Of a stretch of DNA of 64,000 nucleotides, positions 1 through 8,654 are shown one piece after another. A model generated the notes under the pieces. That model saw nothing but the letters and a program-made list of their open reading frames with translations, searched no databases and was not told the origin of the DNA. The position numbers and the translations under genes are program-made. Position 1 is the first letter of the stretch; each line of letters starts with the position of its first letter. The stretch comes from Phytophthora colocasiae. Taxonomy: Eukaryota; Oomycota; Peronosporomycetes; Peronosporales; Peronosporaceae. The stretch lies in contig JAGKQI010000021.1 in assembly GCA_018806915.1 (NCBI GenBank), positions 310,001-374,000 on the forward strand. The letters are read 5' to 3'.

Positions 1-1385
1 ACTTCGTAGTAGGGACGCGACCTCAACGAGTCCCAACTCTGCTCTTCGAAGCGCTGCTTCTTAGTCTTCGCACTGAGGGATTCATCACCCTCAGTGATCC
101 CATCGACGACGAGCTGCTTCAGCTCTTCGGCCTCGCGCTCCACTCTCTCGATATCCGAGAGAATGCACATTTTTCGATGCGTCCATCGTACAAGTCTCGC
201 ACGAAGCGCTTCCAACTCATCGTTGGAAGTGCGGTCAACGCCGACGCACTCGTCGGCGGATTCTCCAACCGCATCCTCTGGTACTGTAGCCCAGTACCAG
301 TACGTGTCAAGACGTTCAACGTCTCGACACTCGGTGTCTGCACTGCAGATACACCCGTCTCAGTCCCGGACTGAGACTCGCGCAGCTCCCTGAGCTTGCG
401 CCGCGAAGGTCTACCATGGAGCCCGGCTCCAGGTGCTCCACGTCCAAGGCATCGCACCTTGGACGGGACGTTATCGCAATCGTCAGCGGATTCCTTCCGC
501 TGACTCGCACTATCAAGCCCTGCTTGAGTGCCGCTCATCGCGTGCAGCGCTGCCACGTGAGCACGCAGGTTGTTCGGGCGCTGGGCGTTTGCAACCGCCA
601 GCACCTCCTGCCGCGCAGTCGGTTCCCTGAACCGCTGCGCCTCCATCCGCTCCCGGAGCGGATGAAGCAACCGCATCGTCGACTCCCGGAGTCGACGTGC
701 TCTCACTAGGTTCCTGCGCTTGCGAGTGTTCGCTTGTATACATATCGTCAGCTCCCAGAGCTGACGCACGATCGCTAGTTCCCGGAACTAGCAGCGAACG
801 TTCACCTGTACACGCATCATCAGCTCCCGGAGCTGATGCACGATCGCTAGTTCCCAGAACTAGCAGCGACGCGCCAGTGGCGTCAGCTCCCAGAGCTGAC
901 GCACGCCTTTCGGTTCCCCGAATATTAATTACTTCGTCAACTCCCAGAGTCGACGCGACGTCGTCGGCGCGACCCTTGGAGGCTTGAAGTACCTCCAAGG
1001 ATACCGGTAATACCGGTATATTACCTTCTCTCAGGTGAATCGCATTCACCTGACCATCACTCATGTGACAAACATCATTCAGATGTTTACGCGTCAGGTG
1101 ATTCACATTCACCTGACCATCACTCATGTGACCGCGACCCTTCGGCTCAGATTTCTGAGTCGACACACATTTTCTCACAACGACTCTCGGAGTCGTTGAT
1201 GGTCGCCGGCAGCGATCGGAGGCAGCGGCGGCCGCTGCTGCCTCAACTGGGGATTCACATGCACCGGCCGGTGCATGTGCAGCACTGACAGGGCCATCGC
1301 TCTCTGTCGCGCATGTGTTGTTGAAGCGTACGAGCGTACGCTTCTCCCAGTTGATCACCGGGTCATGCCGTGCAAGCCACGGCAT
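1..1385 (-). pseudogene. pol: gypsy protease-RT linker and start of RT region, copy A
   Basis: After GMPWLARHDPVINWEKRTLVRF comes a long low-complexity linker. It includes repeats of the form GTSDRASALGADD, encoded by back-to-back 19-22-bp hairpins between about 690 and 960. The frame then shifts: copy A has an extra A near 670 relative to copy B. It resumes with sequence homologous to the N-terminal side of the RT ORF of copy B (RFVRDLYDGRIEKCAFSRIS) and runs off the left edge. Confidence 0.75.
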
Positions 1386-1388
1386 GCC

Positions 1389-1826
1389 TCATACCAAGTC
1401 GAACTTATCGTCTAGATCCAAGACGATAAGATCTTCTACAAACGTCCTTCGTTTGTAAGAGAAGCGCACACGGACTACGCGCTTCTCAGTCCTCACGGTG
1501 GCACCTGTTGCCAACCGCACCTCCAACACGCTGCGAGGCGTGTCGGCCTCTTCGAAGTCAAGCCTTCGAAGACTTCCCTGTCGAACAAAGTTGTTCGACG
1601 CGCCCGAGTCCACTAGGGCACGAAGAGAGTTCGCTCTCTTCGACATCACGTTCAGGATGACAAGGTTTGGCTTGTCATCTTGCAGCTTACAGCGAGAAAC
1701 CTTCTCGCTGGGGGCAGCAGTCCTCATCGTCGCGTGTCTAAGCTCGACACGCGAGACTGCATCACCAGTAGGACGCCCCGCGCCTACTGGTCCTTGGCGT
1801 TTTTTGAACGCCCGCCCGCTGTGCAC
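1389..1826 (-). pseudogene. pro: gypsy aspartic protease, copy A
   Basis: The retropepsin motif ALVDSGASNNFV contains the catalytic DSGA. It is followed by ATGATVRTEKRVVRVRFSYK and LIVLDLDDKFDLV. The ORF overlaps gag in the -1 frame and has no need of its own start codon. It ends at a TGA (1388-1386), after which the same frame continues with GMPWLARHDPVINWE, the typical sequence after a gypsy protease. The TGA is therefore a nonsense change; copy B has the same one. The protease would process the Gag-Pol polyprotein. Confidence 0.85.
1764..1805 (-). promoter_or_regulatory. predicted -1 ribosomal frameshift signal, gag-pro, copy A
   Basis: On the minus strand, slippery heptamer A AAA AAC (1805-1799) is in the gag frame. 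A 7-base spacer follows, then a 9-bp stem pairing 1791-1783 with 1772-1764. The protease ORF is in the -1 frame relative to gag and the gag stop lies in the stem. Heptamer, spacing and frame match canonical -1 frameshift signals. Because hairpins are everywhere in this element, the stem alone is weak evidence; heptamer and frame are the stronger part. Confidence 0.65.
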
Positions 1827-2041
1827 TCACGAGCATAGTGACCGATGTTACTACACTTGTAACATCGAACCTTGCTGTTCCTACGCTGCTGTTGACCAGC
1901 AGTCGTAGCACTCGAGAGGTCCATAGGTTCCTGACCTCCCGTCTTCACAACAGGACGCGCCGGCTTCGGCGCGTTCGCATGGAGTGTAGCTTGACGCTGG
2001 CTAAACTCCTCTTGCATTGCAAGGCTGATCGCCTCCTCGAG
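1784..2041 (-). pseudogene. gag: gypsy gag C-terminus with CCHC zinc knuckle, copy A
   Basis: This is the part of gag downstream of the TIR insertion. It reads EEAISLAMQEEFSQRQATLH, then CYKCSNIGHYAREC, a C-x2-C-x4-H-x4-C nucleocapsid knuckle that binds the element's RNA. The frame stops at a TAG just after an A AAA AAC heptamer, as expected for a gag frame that ends inside a frameshift signal. It is severed from its N-terminal half by the TIR element. Confidence 0.85.
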
Positions 2042-2047
2042 AGTATT

Positions 2048-4522
2048 CCACGCCTCGGATGAGACAAAAGGAGATCGATCTCACAGAAAAAAAGTGAGAA
2101 ATAAAACCTTACGAGGTTTTCTCTCGAGGTTTTAAATCTTGGAACTCTCGGATCTAAACGAAGAGAGACGCGGTGAAATTTTCGAAAATCTCATCGTCTC
2201 TCATCGCCGAAGCTCCTGGTTCGTCAATTACACGTCAAGAATGCTATTGGCCGCAGTTCTGCACCAATGAGAATGGGATCAACAGATACACCTAAATTTT
2301 ACGGAGCTCCACACCGCAAATTACTCGATCTTGGAGAGTCGCAGCCTTCTGACAACATGGAAACGAAAGGGAGCGAAGAACTAGTTGTGTATGGAGAGAG
2401 CTCCACCACTGGCATCAGCAGCCGCAAGTTAGGCATGGCCCTTGCTCATGTTTCAGCTCAGGCACACGACATTGCAGCTTGTCAAGTCCAGCTGCACGCC
2501 AACCAGCAGCTTCAAGCTCGGCAACAGCAGCTGTACACAGAATCTGAAGTGCAGAAAGCACGTGCCGAAGCCGAGTCGAGAACCCAGGCGCTTGCTGACA
2601 TGATACAAGCTTCACGCATTGACCCAGCAGCCCTTGAGCAGCATGTGAACTCCAAGTTGGAGTCAGCGATCTCGGCCGCTAATGACGTCGCGCAGAGCCA
2701 GGCACGGGTGGTTGCTGAGGCCCATGCTGCCCAGCAAGCTCAAGTCAGTGATTTACGGGTGGCCGAAGCATTCAAGCAGTTTGAAGCCCAGCTGCATGCA
2801 AGCATAGAGGAGCAGATTCGTGGGCTATTGACGGCTCATATGGACCAAGTTGAAGCGGCGATTCGGCTAGGTATTGCCCAACAAGGACAAGAAATCATGG
2901 CTCATGTAAAGCACCAAATAGAAGAATTTCAACAGCTCACTACAGCTCAAGTTGGACAAGCTAAACGTTGTGCAGAGAGGAAGGCAAAAACAATTGTGCG
3001 CCGTCATTACGCAGAAGAGTACAAAGCTCATGAAGAGATCAAGACCTCGTTACTGCAGCTCATCGAGGAAAGCAAGTTGTCTGCAGTTAAGATCGCGGCG
3101 CAACGCGCCGAAGAGATGGTGAAATCGTTAAACCCCCAGCTTGGTGGTCCAGTTACGACTTACAGCCCAACGAACGCTTTGGTCTCAGCGATCCCATTGC
3201 TCGGCGAGGGTGATGAAGAATCGACGTCTTCCGAGGATGAATCGAAACCGCCAACTAACGCTGTAATTGACAAGGAAGAGGACCGTGATGTGTTGGACTT
3301 GACAGAGAAGCCACGCGTTGCCCGTGATAAACCTATGGAGAATGTAGACCAAAGTGTTCAGGCCTTGGTGGAGATGCTACGCGCGGCAATGTCAAACAGC
3401 AAGTCGGAGCCAAGCCGTATCGAACGTCTGGAAAATGTTGGCCAAGGTCTGCAGGATTGGGCGGAGACACTGTGCACGGTCCGTACAAGCCGCACACACG
3501 GGCAAGCCGAAGTACACCTTTGGATAATGTGGATCATGGTGGGCATGACTTGGTGGAAATGCTGCGCACGGTCAGGCCGAGCCACAAGCCAGAATCAAGC
3601 CGTAATCAACCCCTTGAAAATGTGGACCAAGGTGTCCAGGACTTGATAGAGATGCTACGCGCGGCAAGACCGAGCGACAAACCGGAGCCAAGACGCAATC
3701 AACCGCTGGAGAATGTGATTCTATCCGAGCAAAACAAAACGGCTTGTCGGGCTTTGGCTCGCTCGGTGATGGCGTCGCGAACGCTTGGCGGTATCGGGTG
3801 CATCGACGACGTCGTAGTACGGCTTGAGCACGAAGAAGAAAAACAGAATTTGAGAGAACATGGTCGAAGATCGCCTGTAGCAGCCACCGATGTCGCGAAC
3901 GAAAGGCGCAACGGGCGCCTCATGAGGAGCGAATCACCATGGACAACACTGTTTCCGTTGCACGATCCAGTAGCATCGGTTCCCCAGCTTTATGCTATAG
4001 AGCACCTTGTTGAAGACGCTATCGCCAGCGATACCGCGGTCCGTCATCGGCTTGAACTGCAGCGACTTGAAGCTGAGGTCCGGCAAGTACTTTGTCGAGG
4101 GGAGAACGGACGAGATCGAGTCCTGCCGTGACAGCGCTGACTTGTTTATGCGGTGATAGCAACGACATGGTTCCTGTAGATTGCCAGAAGAGTGCTGGTT
4201 GAGTTTTACGCTCCTTCAGAGGAAGATTTAACGTCCTTTAAGATCGAACGATCGCTCGTAAATTAAGGGCCGCCAGAACACAATTACAGCCAATCCAATC
4301 GTGAGATTTATGGAGATCACACGCCTGTCAGCGTGTTGCGTGGAGATCGTATGAAACGCTCTGCAGAAAAAGAGAGGCTGCCTCAAGAGATTACGGTTTC
4401 ATCTCACTTTGATCCGTTTTCGCAGGAGTCAATATTACTGGGAAAACTTTCTTGCGAATTCGGTGTGAGAAATTAATACCGGTATTACCGACTCTACGGG
4501 TAAAGTCTCATCGGAGGCGTGG
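2048..4522 (+). mobile_element. TIR element inserted in gag, copy A
   Basis: This 2475-bp insertion has 18-bp terminal inverted repeats with one mismatch: 2048-2065 (CCACGCCTCGGATGAGAC) and the complement at 4505-4522. It is flanked by a 6-bp target duplication AGTATT at 2042-2047 and 4523-4528. Removing the element and one AGTATT would restore an open gag frame, so the boundaries are well supported. It encodes no recognisable transposase; its only large ORF runs opposite to gag. The superfamily is unknown. It is a non-autonomous DNA transposon or a gene-capturing element. Confidence 0.85.
2267..4131 (+). pseudogene. passenger coiled-coil ORF in the TIR element, copy A (frameshifted)
   Basis: This is the same gene as the intact 621-residue ORF in copy B. 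It is broken into two overlapping frames (2267-3646 and 3457-4131) by loss of one G in a run near 3507, where copy B has CGGGGC and copy A has CGGGC. The N-terminal part is Ala/Gln-rich and predicted coiled coil. The C-terminal part has tandem repeats of the form LENVDQGVQDLIEMLRAA. It lies antisense to gag and pol of the host retrotransposon. Function unknown. Confidence 0.75.
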
Positions 4523-4526
4523 AGTA

Positions 4527-5251
4527 TTCGGATACTCTCGGAAGAGATACGTCTTGACGGGACCATCTCTTAGTCCCTTCATGAACGTGACGACCTTGGT
4601 CGCCTCGTCGATCGGGTTCGCCACTATGTTCGATACCAAGTATCGAGCACGCTGGGCAAAGGTGTGAACATCATCCTTGCCCTATTGCAGATCGAGAATC
4701 TCCGCTCTCGATCTGAACTCGTTCTTCGGGGGCTCAAACGCAAGCTTAAGCTCCTCTTTGAACACCTCGTACGTGCCGAAGCACGTAGGATCCGAGAGTC
4801 GGCGCCCATAGGCCCAACTCCTCGCACGTCCGCCAAGACATGACATGGCGAACGCGACCTTCGACATCGGATCGACGATACGTCGAGCCGCAACAGCTGT
4901 GTCGAGTTCGACAAGCCAACTAAGGAGGGTCTCGTCCTCCTTCCCCGTGTAGGTACTCACGTGGAGTTTCAACGACTCCACGCGTGGCTTCGGGGAAGCC
5001 ACCGAGGCAGCAACATCTCGTTGCTCCTTAACAATGTACCCCGGAGCAACACCGTGTTGCTCTGTCGGCGATAGCGTACGAAGCATCGTAGCTACCGCCG
5101 CCTCTCCAATGACTTGTGAAAGTCTTTGGAGAGCTTCCCACTCTGGATCTGACAGGTGGGCACAGTCCGTGCGCGTCACGGACATGTGAGGGGTCCCAGT
5201 GGATCTCTCATCCATTGGGGAGTTCTCTACCCCGCGTTCGTATGACTCCAT
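4527..5251 (-). pseudogene. gag: gypsy gag, N-terminal part, copy A
   Basis: The reading frame begins MESYERGVENSPMDER at 5251 and shows a retrotransposon gag core (AFAMSCLGGRARSWAYGRR, then LKLAFEPPKNEFRSRAEILDLQ). A TAG stop at 4684-4682 ends the 189-residue ORF. The same frame continues with gag-like sequence (GKDDVHTFAQRARYLVSNIV) until the TIR insertion at 4528. The TAG is at the same codon in copies B and C, so it predates their spread. Gag would form the virus-like particle. Either this gag is dead or the amber codon is read through; sequence alone cannot decide. Confidence 0.85.
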
Positions 5252-5300
5252 ACGAACGAACAGCAGTCGGTCGTGGGACGGACTACAAAGTGTTACCAGG

Positions 5301-5760
5301 TGTAATGGGTCTACCTAGACCTATTAGGTGGCGTACACGTGCGCTTACGTATATGATGAAGCGTGCAATTAGAATAGACTTAATTTAAGTATACTTATTT
5401 AAATAAGTATAATTAAATCAAATATAACTAAATTAAACTGCAAAATACCGTAAAATGAGAACTGTTATTGAATTTGGCATAAGCCAATTATGGACCTCCT
5501 AAAACTGTTTGTTATCTATTTCTAAAGGGTCTGCCAACGTGTGGTTAACAGAAACTCTGCTCAGTGATTGGTAGAAATCCGTTACTTTCTACCAATAATA
5601 TGCACAAATGCACGCGAACCACCCAATAATGTGGTCCGCTCATGTAGCCATTGGTGTGTACAGCACACAAAGGTCTGAGGTCCATTTCCAACCTCTAACA
5701 ATTATCCTAACTGTTAGAGTTACAAGTGGTACAACCACTTGTACGTGTAACCCCGTTACA
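5301..5760 (-). repeat. LTR of gypsy copy A (5' LTR)
   Basis: This 460-bp LTR starts TGTAACGGGG on the minus strand and ends CCATTACA, so it has TG...CA ends inside a 5-bp inverted TGTAA/TTACA. Two bases beyond its 3' end is TGGTAACACTTTG; copies B and C read TGGTAGCACTTTG. The first eight bases of the B/C form match the complement of an initiator tRNA-Met 3' end, which suggests a primer-binding site. The LTR is rich in hairpins: an 11-bp stem pairs 5567-5577 with 5586-5596. Confidence 0.88.
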
Positions 5761-6824
5761 ACGTACTTGCACAAGTACGTGGCAAGCCCAAGGAACTGCC
5801 TCAGTTCCTTCACATTGGATGGCGTGGGCCATTCATTGGTCACTCTGACCTTCTCTGGGTCAGGGCGCACGCCGTCTTTCCCCACGAGACACCCCAGCAC
5901 GGGTATCTCGCTCGCCCCGAAGATACACTTCTTCAGGTTCGCATAGAGCTTACGTTTCCTCATAAGCTCTAGCAGCTTCCGGAGATGCACCTTGTGCATC
6001 TCAATGTCCGTCTTCCCGTTCACAGCCCGGCTGTGGACGAACACGTCGTCGAAGTAACTCGGTGCGAAGTCGCGCACCGAGCGCAATAGATGCGTCACGC
6101 ATCTATTGAACGTTGCAGGGGCGTTCTTAAGCCCCTGTGGCATTACGAGCCACTCCCAAAGCATACCGCTTGGAGTGCTTACCGCTGTGAGAGGGATGTC
6201 CCTCTCACGCATGAGGATTTGGTAGAATCCATCACGCAGATCTAGAGCACTGAAGATAGTGCTCAAGGCCATCGAATCGATGATAACATCTTTTCGCGGT
6301 ATCGGCGTCTGCGCCGGTATCGTCGCATCGTTCAACTTGTTGTACGCATGAACGATGCGCCAGCCGCCCTGTGGTTTCTTAACACAGAACGTTGGGGCAC
6401 TGTGCGGGGACTTCGATTCCCGCACTTGACCTGCAAGACGACGACTTTCAAAGAAGTCGTCGATCGCTTGAACTTGTTCACGCGGCAGTGGCCACTGCCG
6501 TGTAACACAGTACTTCGAGCCCGGCACGGGATCAATCTCGTGCTGTACGCCCTCGTCCTTCGGAAGCTCCGAAGGAATCTCGTCCGGGAGTACATCCTTG
6601 TACTCCCGCAGAACTTCGTAGTAGGGACGCGACCTCAACGAGTCCCAACTCTGCTCTTCGAAGCGCTGTTTAGTCTTCGCACTGAGGGATTCATCACCCT
6701 CAGTGATCCCATCGACGACGAGCTGCTTCAGCTCTTCGGCCTCGCGCTCCACTCTCTCGATATCCGAGAGAATGCACATTTTTCGATGCGTCCATCGTAC
6801 AAGTCTCGCACGAAGCGCTTCCAA
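5761..6824 (-). pseudogene. pol: gypsy reverse transcriptase, copy B (3'-truncated)
   Basis: RT motifs in order: VLPDEIPSELPKDEGVQHEI, SPHSAPTFCVKKPQGGWRIV, ALDLRDGFYQI (first catalytic Asp), MPQGLKNAPATFNRCV, and YFDDVFVHS, the YxDD box with the two other metal-binding aspartates. KVRVTNEWPTPSNVKELRQF then leads towards the connection domain. Homology stops at 5761, after which the frame reads LTR sequence (VTGLHVQVV...). It would reverse-transcribe the element's RNA, but the missing RNase H and integrase make this copy non-functional. The whole stretch consists of short hairpins while still encoding conserved motifs. Confidence 0.92.
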
Positions 6825-6924
6825 CTCATCGTTGGAAGTGCGGTCAACGCCGACGCACTCGTCGGCGGATTCTCCAACCGCATCCTCTGGTACTGTAGCC
6901 CAGTACCAGTACGTGTCAAGACGT

Positions 6925-7992
6925 TCAACGTCTCGACACTCGGTGTCTGCACTGCAGATACACCCGTCTCAGTCCCGGACTGAGACTCGCGCAGCTCCTG
7001 AGCTTGCGCCGCGAAGGTCTACCATGGAGCCCGGCTCCAGGTGCTCCACGTCCAAGGCATCGCACCTTGGACGGGACGTTATCGCAATCGTCAGCGGATT
7101 CCTTCCGCTGACTCGCACTATCAAGCCCCGCTTGAGTGCCGCTCATCGCGTGCAGCGCTGCCACGTGAGCACGCAGGTTGTTCGGGCGCTGGGCGTTTGC
7201 AACCGCCAGCACCTCCTGCCGCGCAGTCGGTTCCCTGAACCGCTGCGCCTCCATCCGCTCCCGGAGCGGATGAAGCACCGCATCGTCGACTCCCGGAGTC
7301 GACGTGCTCTCACCAGGTTCCTGCGCTTGCGAGTGTTCGCTTGTATACATATCGTCAGCTCCCAGAGCTGACGCACGATCGCCAGTTCCCGGAACTAGCA
7401 GCGAACGTTCACCTGTACACGCATCATCAGCTCCCGGAGCTGATGCACGATCGCTAGTTCCCAGAACTAGCAGCGACGCGCCAGTGGCGTCAGCTCCCAG
7501 AGCTGACGCACGCCTTTCGGTTCCCCGAATATTAATTACTTCGTCAACTCCCAGAGTCGACGCGACGTCGTCGGCGCGACCCTTGGAGGCTTGAAGTACC
7601 TCCAAGGATACCGGTAATACCGGTATATTACCTTCTCTCAGGTGAATCGCATTCACCTGACCATCACTCATGTGACAAACATCATTCAGATGTTTACGCG
7701 TCAGGTGATTCACATTCACCTGACCATCACTCATGTGACCGCGACCCTTCGGCTCAGATTTCTGAGTCGACACACATTTTCTCACAACGACTCTCGGAGT
7801 CGTTGATGGTCGCCGGCAGCGATCGGAGGCAGCGGCGGCCGCTGCTGCCTCAACTGGGGATTCACATGCACCGGCCGGTGCATGTGCAGCACTGACAGGG
7901 CCATCGCTCTCTGTCGCGCATGTGTTGTTGAAGCGTACGAGCGTACGCTTCTCCCAGTTGATCACCGGGTCATGCCGTGCAAGCCACGGCAT
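6925..7992 (-). pseudogene. pol: gypsy protease-RT linker, copy B
   Basis: A 355-residue ORF begins MPWLARHDPVINWEKR directly after the TGA that ends the protease ORF. It carries the GTSDRASALGADD-type repeats and goes on through VLHPLRERMEAQRFREPT. Near 6998 copy B lacks one C that copy A has, which shifts the frame away from RT. Copies A and B thus have different private frameshifts on top of shared nonsense codons. Confidence 0.75.
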
Positions 7993-7995
7993 GCC

Positions 7996-8433
7996 TCATA
8001 CCAAGTCGAACTTATCGTCTAGATCCAAGACGATAAGATCTTCTACAAACGTCCTTCGTTTGTAAGAGAAGCGCACACGGACTACGCGCTTCTCAGTCCT
8101 CACGGTGGCACCTGTTGCCAACCGCACCTCCAACACGCTGCGAGGCGTGTCGGCCTCTTCGAAGTCAAGCCTTCGAAGACTTCCCTGTCGAACAAAGTTG
8201 TTCGACGCGCCCGAGTCCACTAGGGCACGAAGAGAGTTCGCTCTCTTCGACATCACGTTCAGGATGACAAGGTTTGGCTTGTCATCTTGCAGCTTACAGC
8301 GAGAAACCTTCTCGCTGGGGGCAGCAGTCCTCATCGTCGCGTGTCCAAGCTCGACCCGCGAGACTGCATCACCAGTAGGACGCCCCGCGCCTACTGGTCC
8401 TTGGCGTTTTTTGAACGCCCGCCCGCTGTGCAC
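7996..8433 (-). pseudogene. pro: gypsy aspartic protease, copy B
   Basis: Nearly identical to the copy A protease, with the same DSGA active-site motif and the same terminating TGA in front of GMPWLARHDP. It lies in the -1 frame relative to the zinc-knuckle ORF. Confidence 0.85.
8371..8412 (-). promoter_or_regulatory. predicted -1 ribosomal frameshift signal, copy B
   Basis: Same structure as in copy A: heptamer A AAA AAC at 8412-8406, 7-base spacer, then a 9-bp stem pairing 8398-8390 with 8379-8371. It is identical in both copies. Confidence 0.65.
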
Positions 8434-8648
8434 TCACGAGCATAGTGACCGATGTTACTACACTTGTAACATCGAACCTTGCTGTTCCTACGCTGCTGTT
8501 GACCAGCAGTCGTAGCACTCGAGAGGTCCATAGGTTCCTGACCTCCCGTCTTCACAACAGGACGCGCCGGCTTCGGCGCGTTCGCATGGAGTGTAGCTTG
8601 ACGCTGGCTAAACTCCTCTTGCATTGCAAGGCTGATCGCCTCCTCGAG
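8391..8648 (-). pseudogene. gag: gypsy gag C-terminus with CCHC zinc knuckle, copy B
   Basis: Carries the same CYKCSNIGHYAREC knuckle and the same break by the TIR element as copy A. The ORF stops just past the slippery heptamer. Confidence 0.85.
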
Positions 8649-8654
8649 AGTATT

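Larger units (their letters stand above)
1..5760 (-). mobile_element. Ty3/gypsy LTR retrotransposon, copy A (partial)
   Basis: On the minus strand, 5' to 3': LTR (5760-5301), primer-binding region, gag, CCHC zinc knuckle, aspartic protease, linker and the start of the reverse transcriptase region, which runs off the window at base 1. Position 1 corresponds to base 6612 of copy B. A 2.48-kb TIR element splits gag. Coding is ruined by an amber stop in gag, an opal stop after the protease and copy-specific single-base indels. The end of its LTR abuts copy B's pol at 5760/5761, so A most likely inserted into B. Family assignment rests on gene order, CCHC, DSGA and (in copy B) RT motifs. Confidence 0.9.

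Noticed and set aside
119..769. Open reading frame of 216 codons read as a cellular gene
   Set aside because: It is the linker/RT region of gypsy copy A, homologous to copy B.
690..1400. Dense short repeats that could suggest a CRISPR array
   Set aside because: The units are individual palindromes of varying sequence within a retrotransposon coding region, not identical repeats with unique spacers, and the sequence is eukaryotic.
1498..1908. Plus-strand ORF of 136 codons, also present at 8105
   Set aside because: It is the shadow of the protease on the opposite strand; it recurs only because the element does.
5390..5430. AT-rich palindrome resembling a replication origin or terminator
   Set aside because: It lies in the LTR and recurs in LTRs B and C; it is one of the many hairpins of this family.
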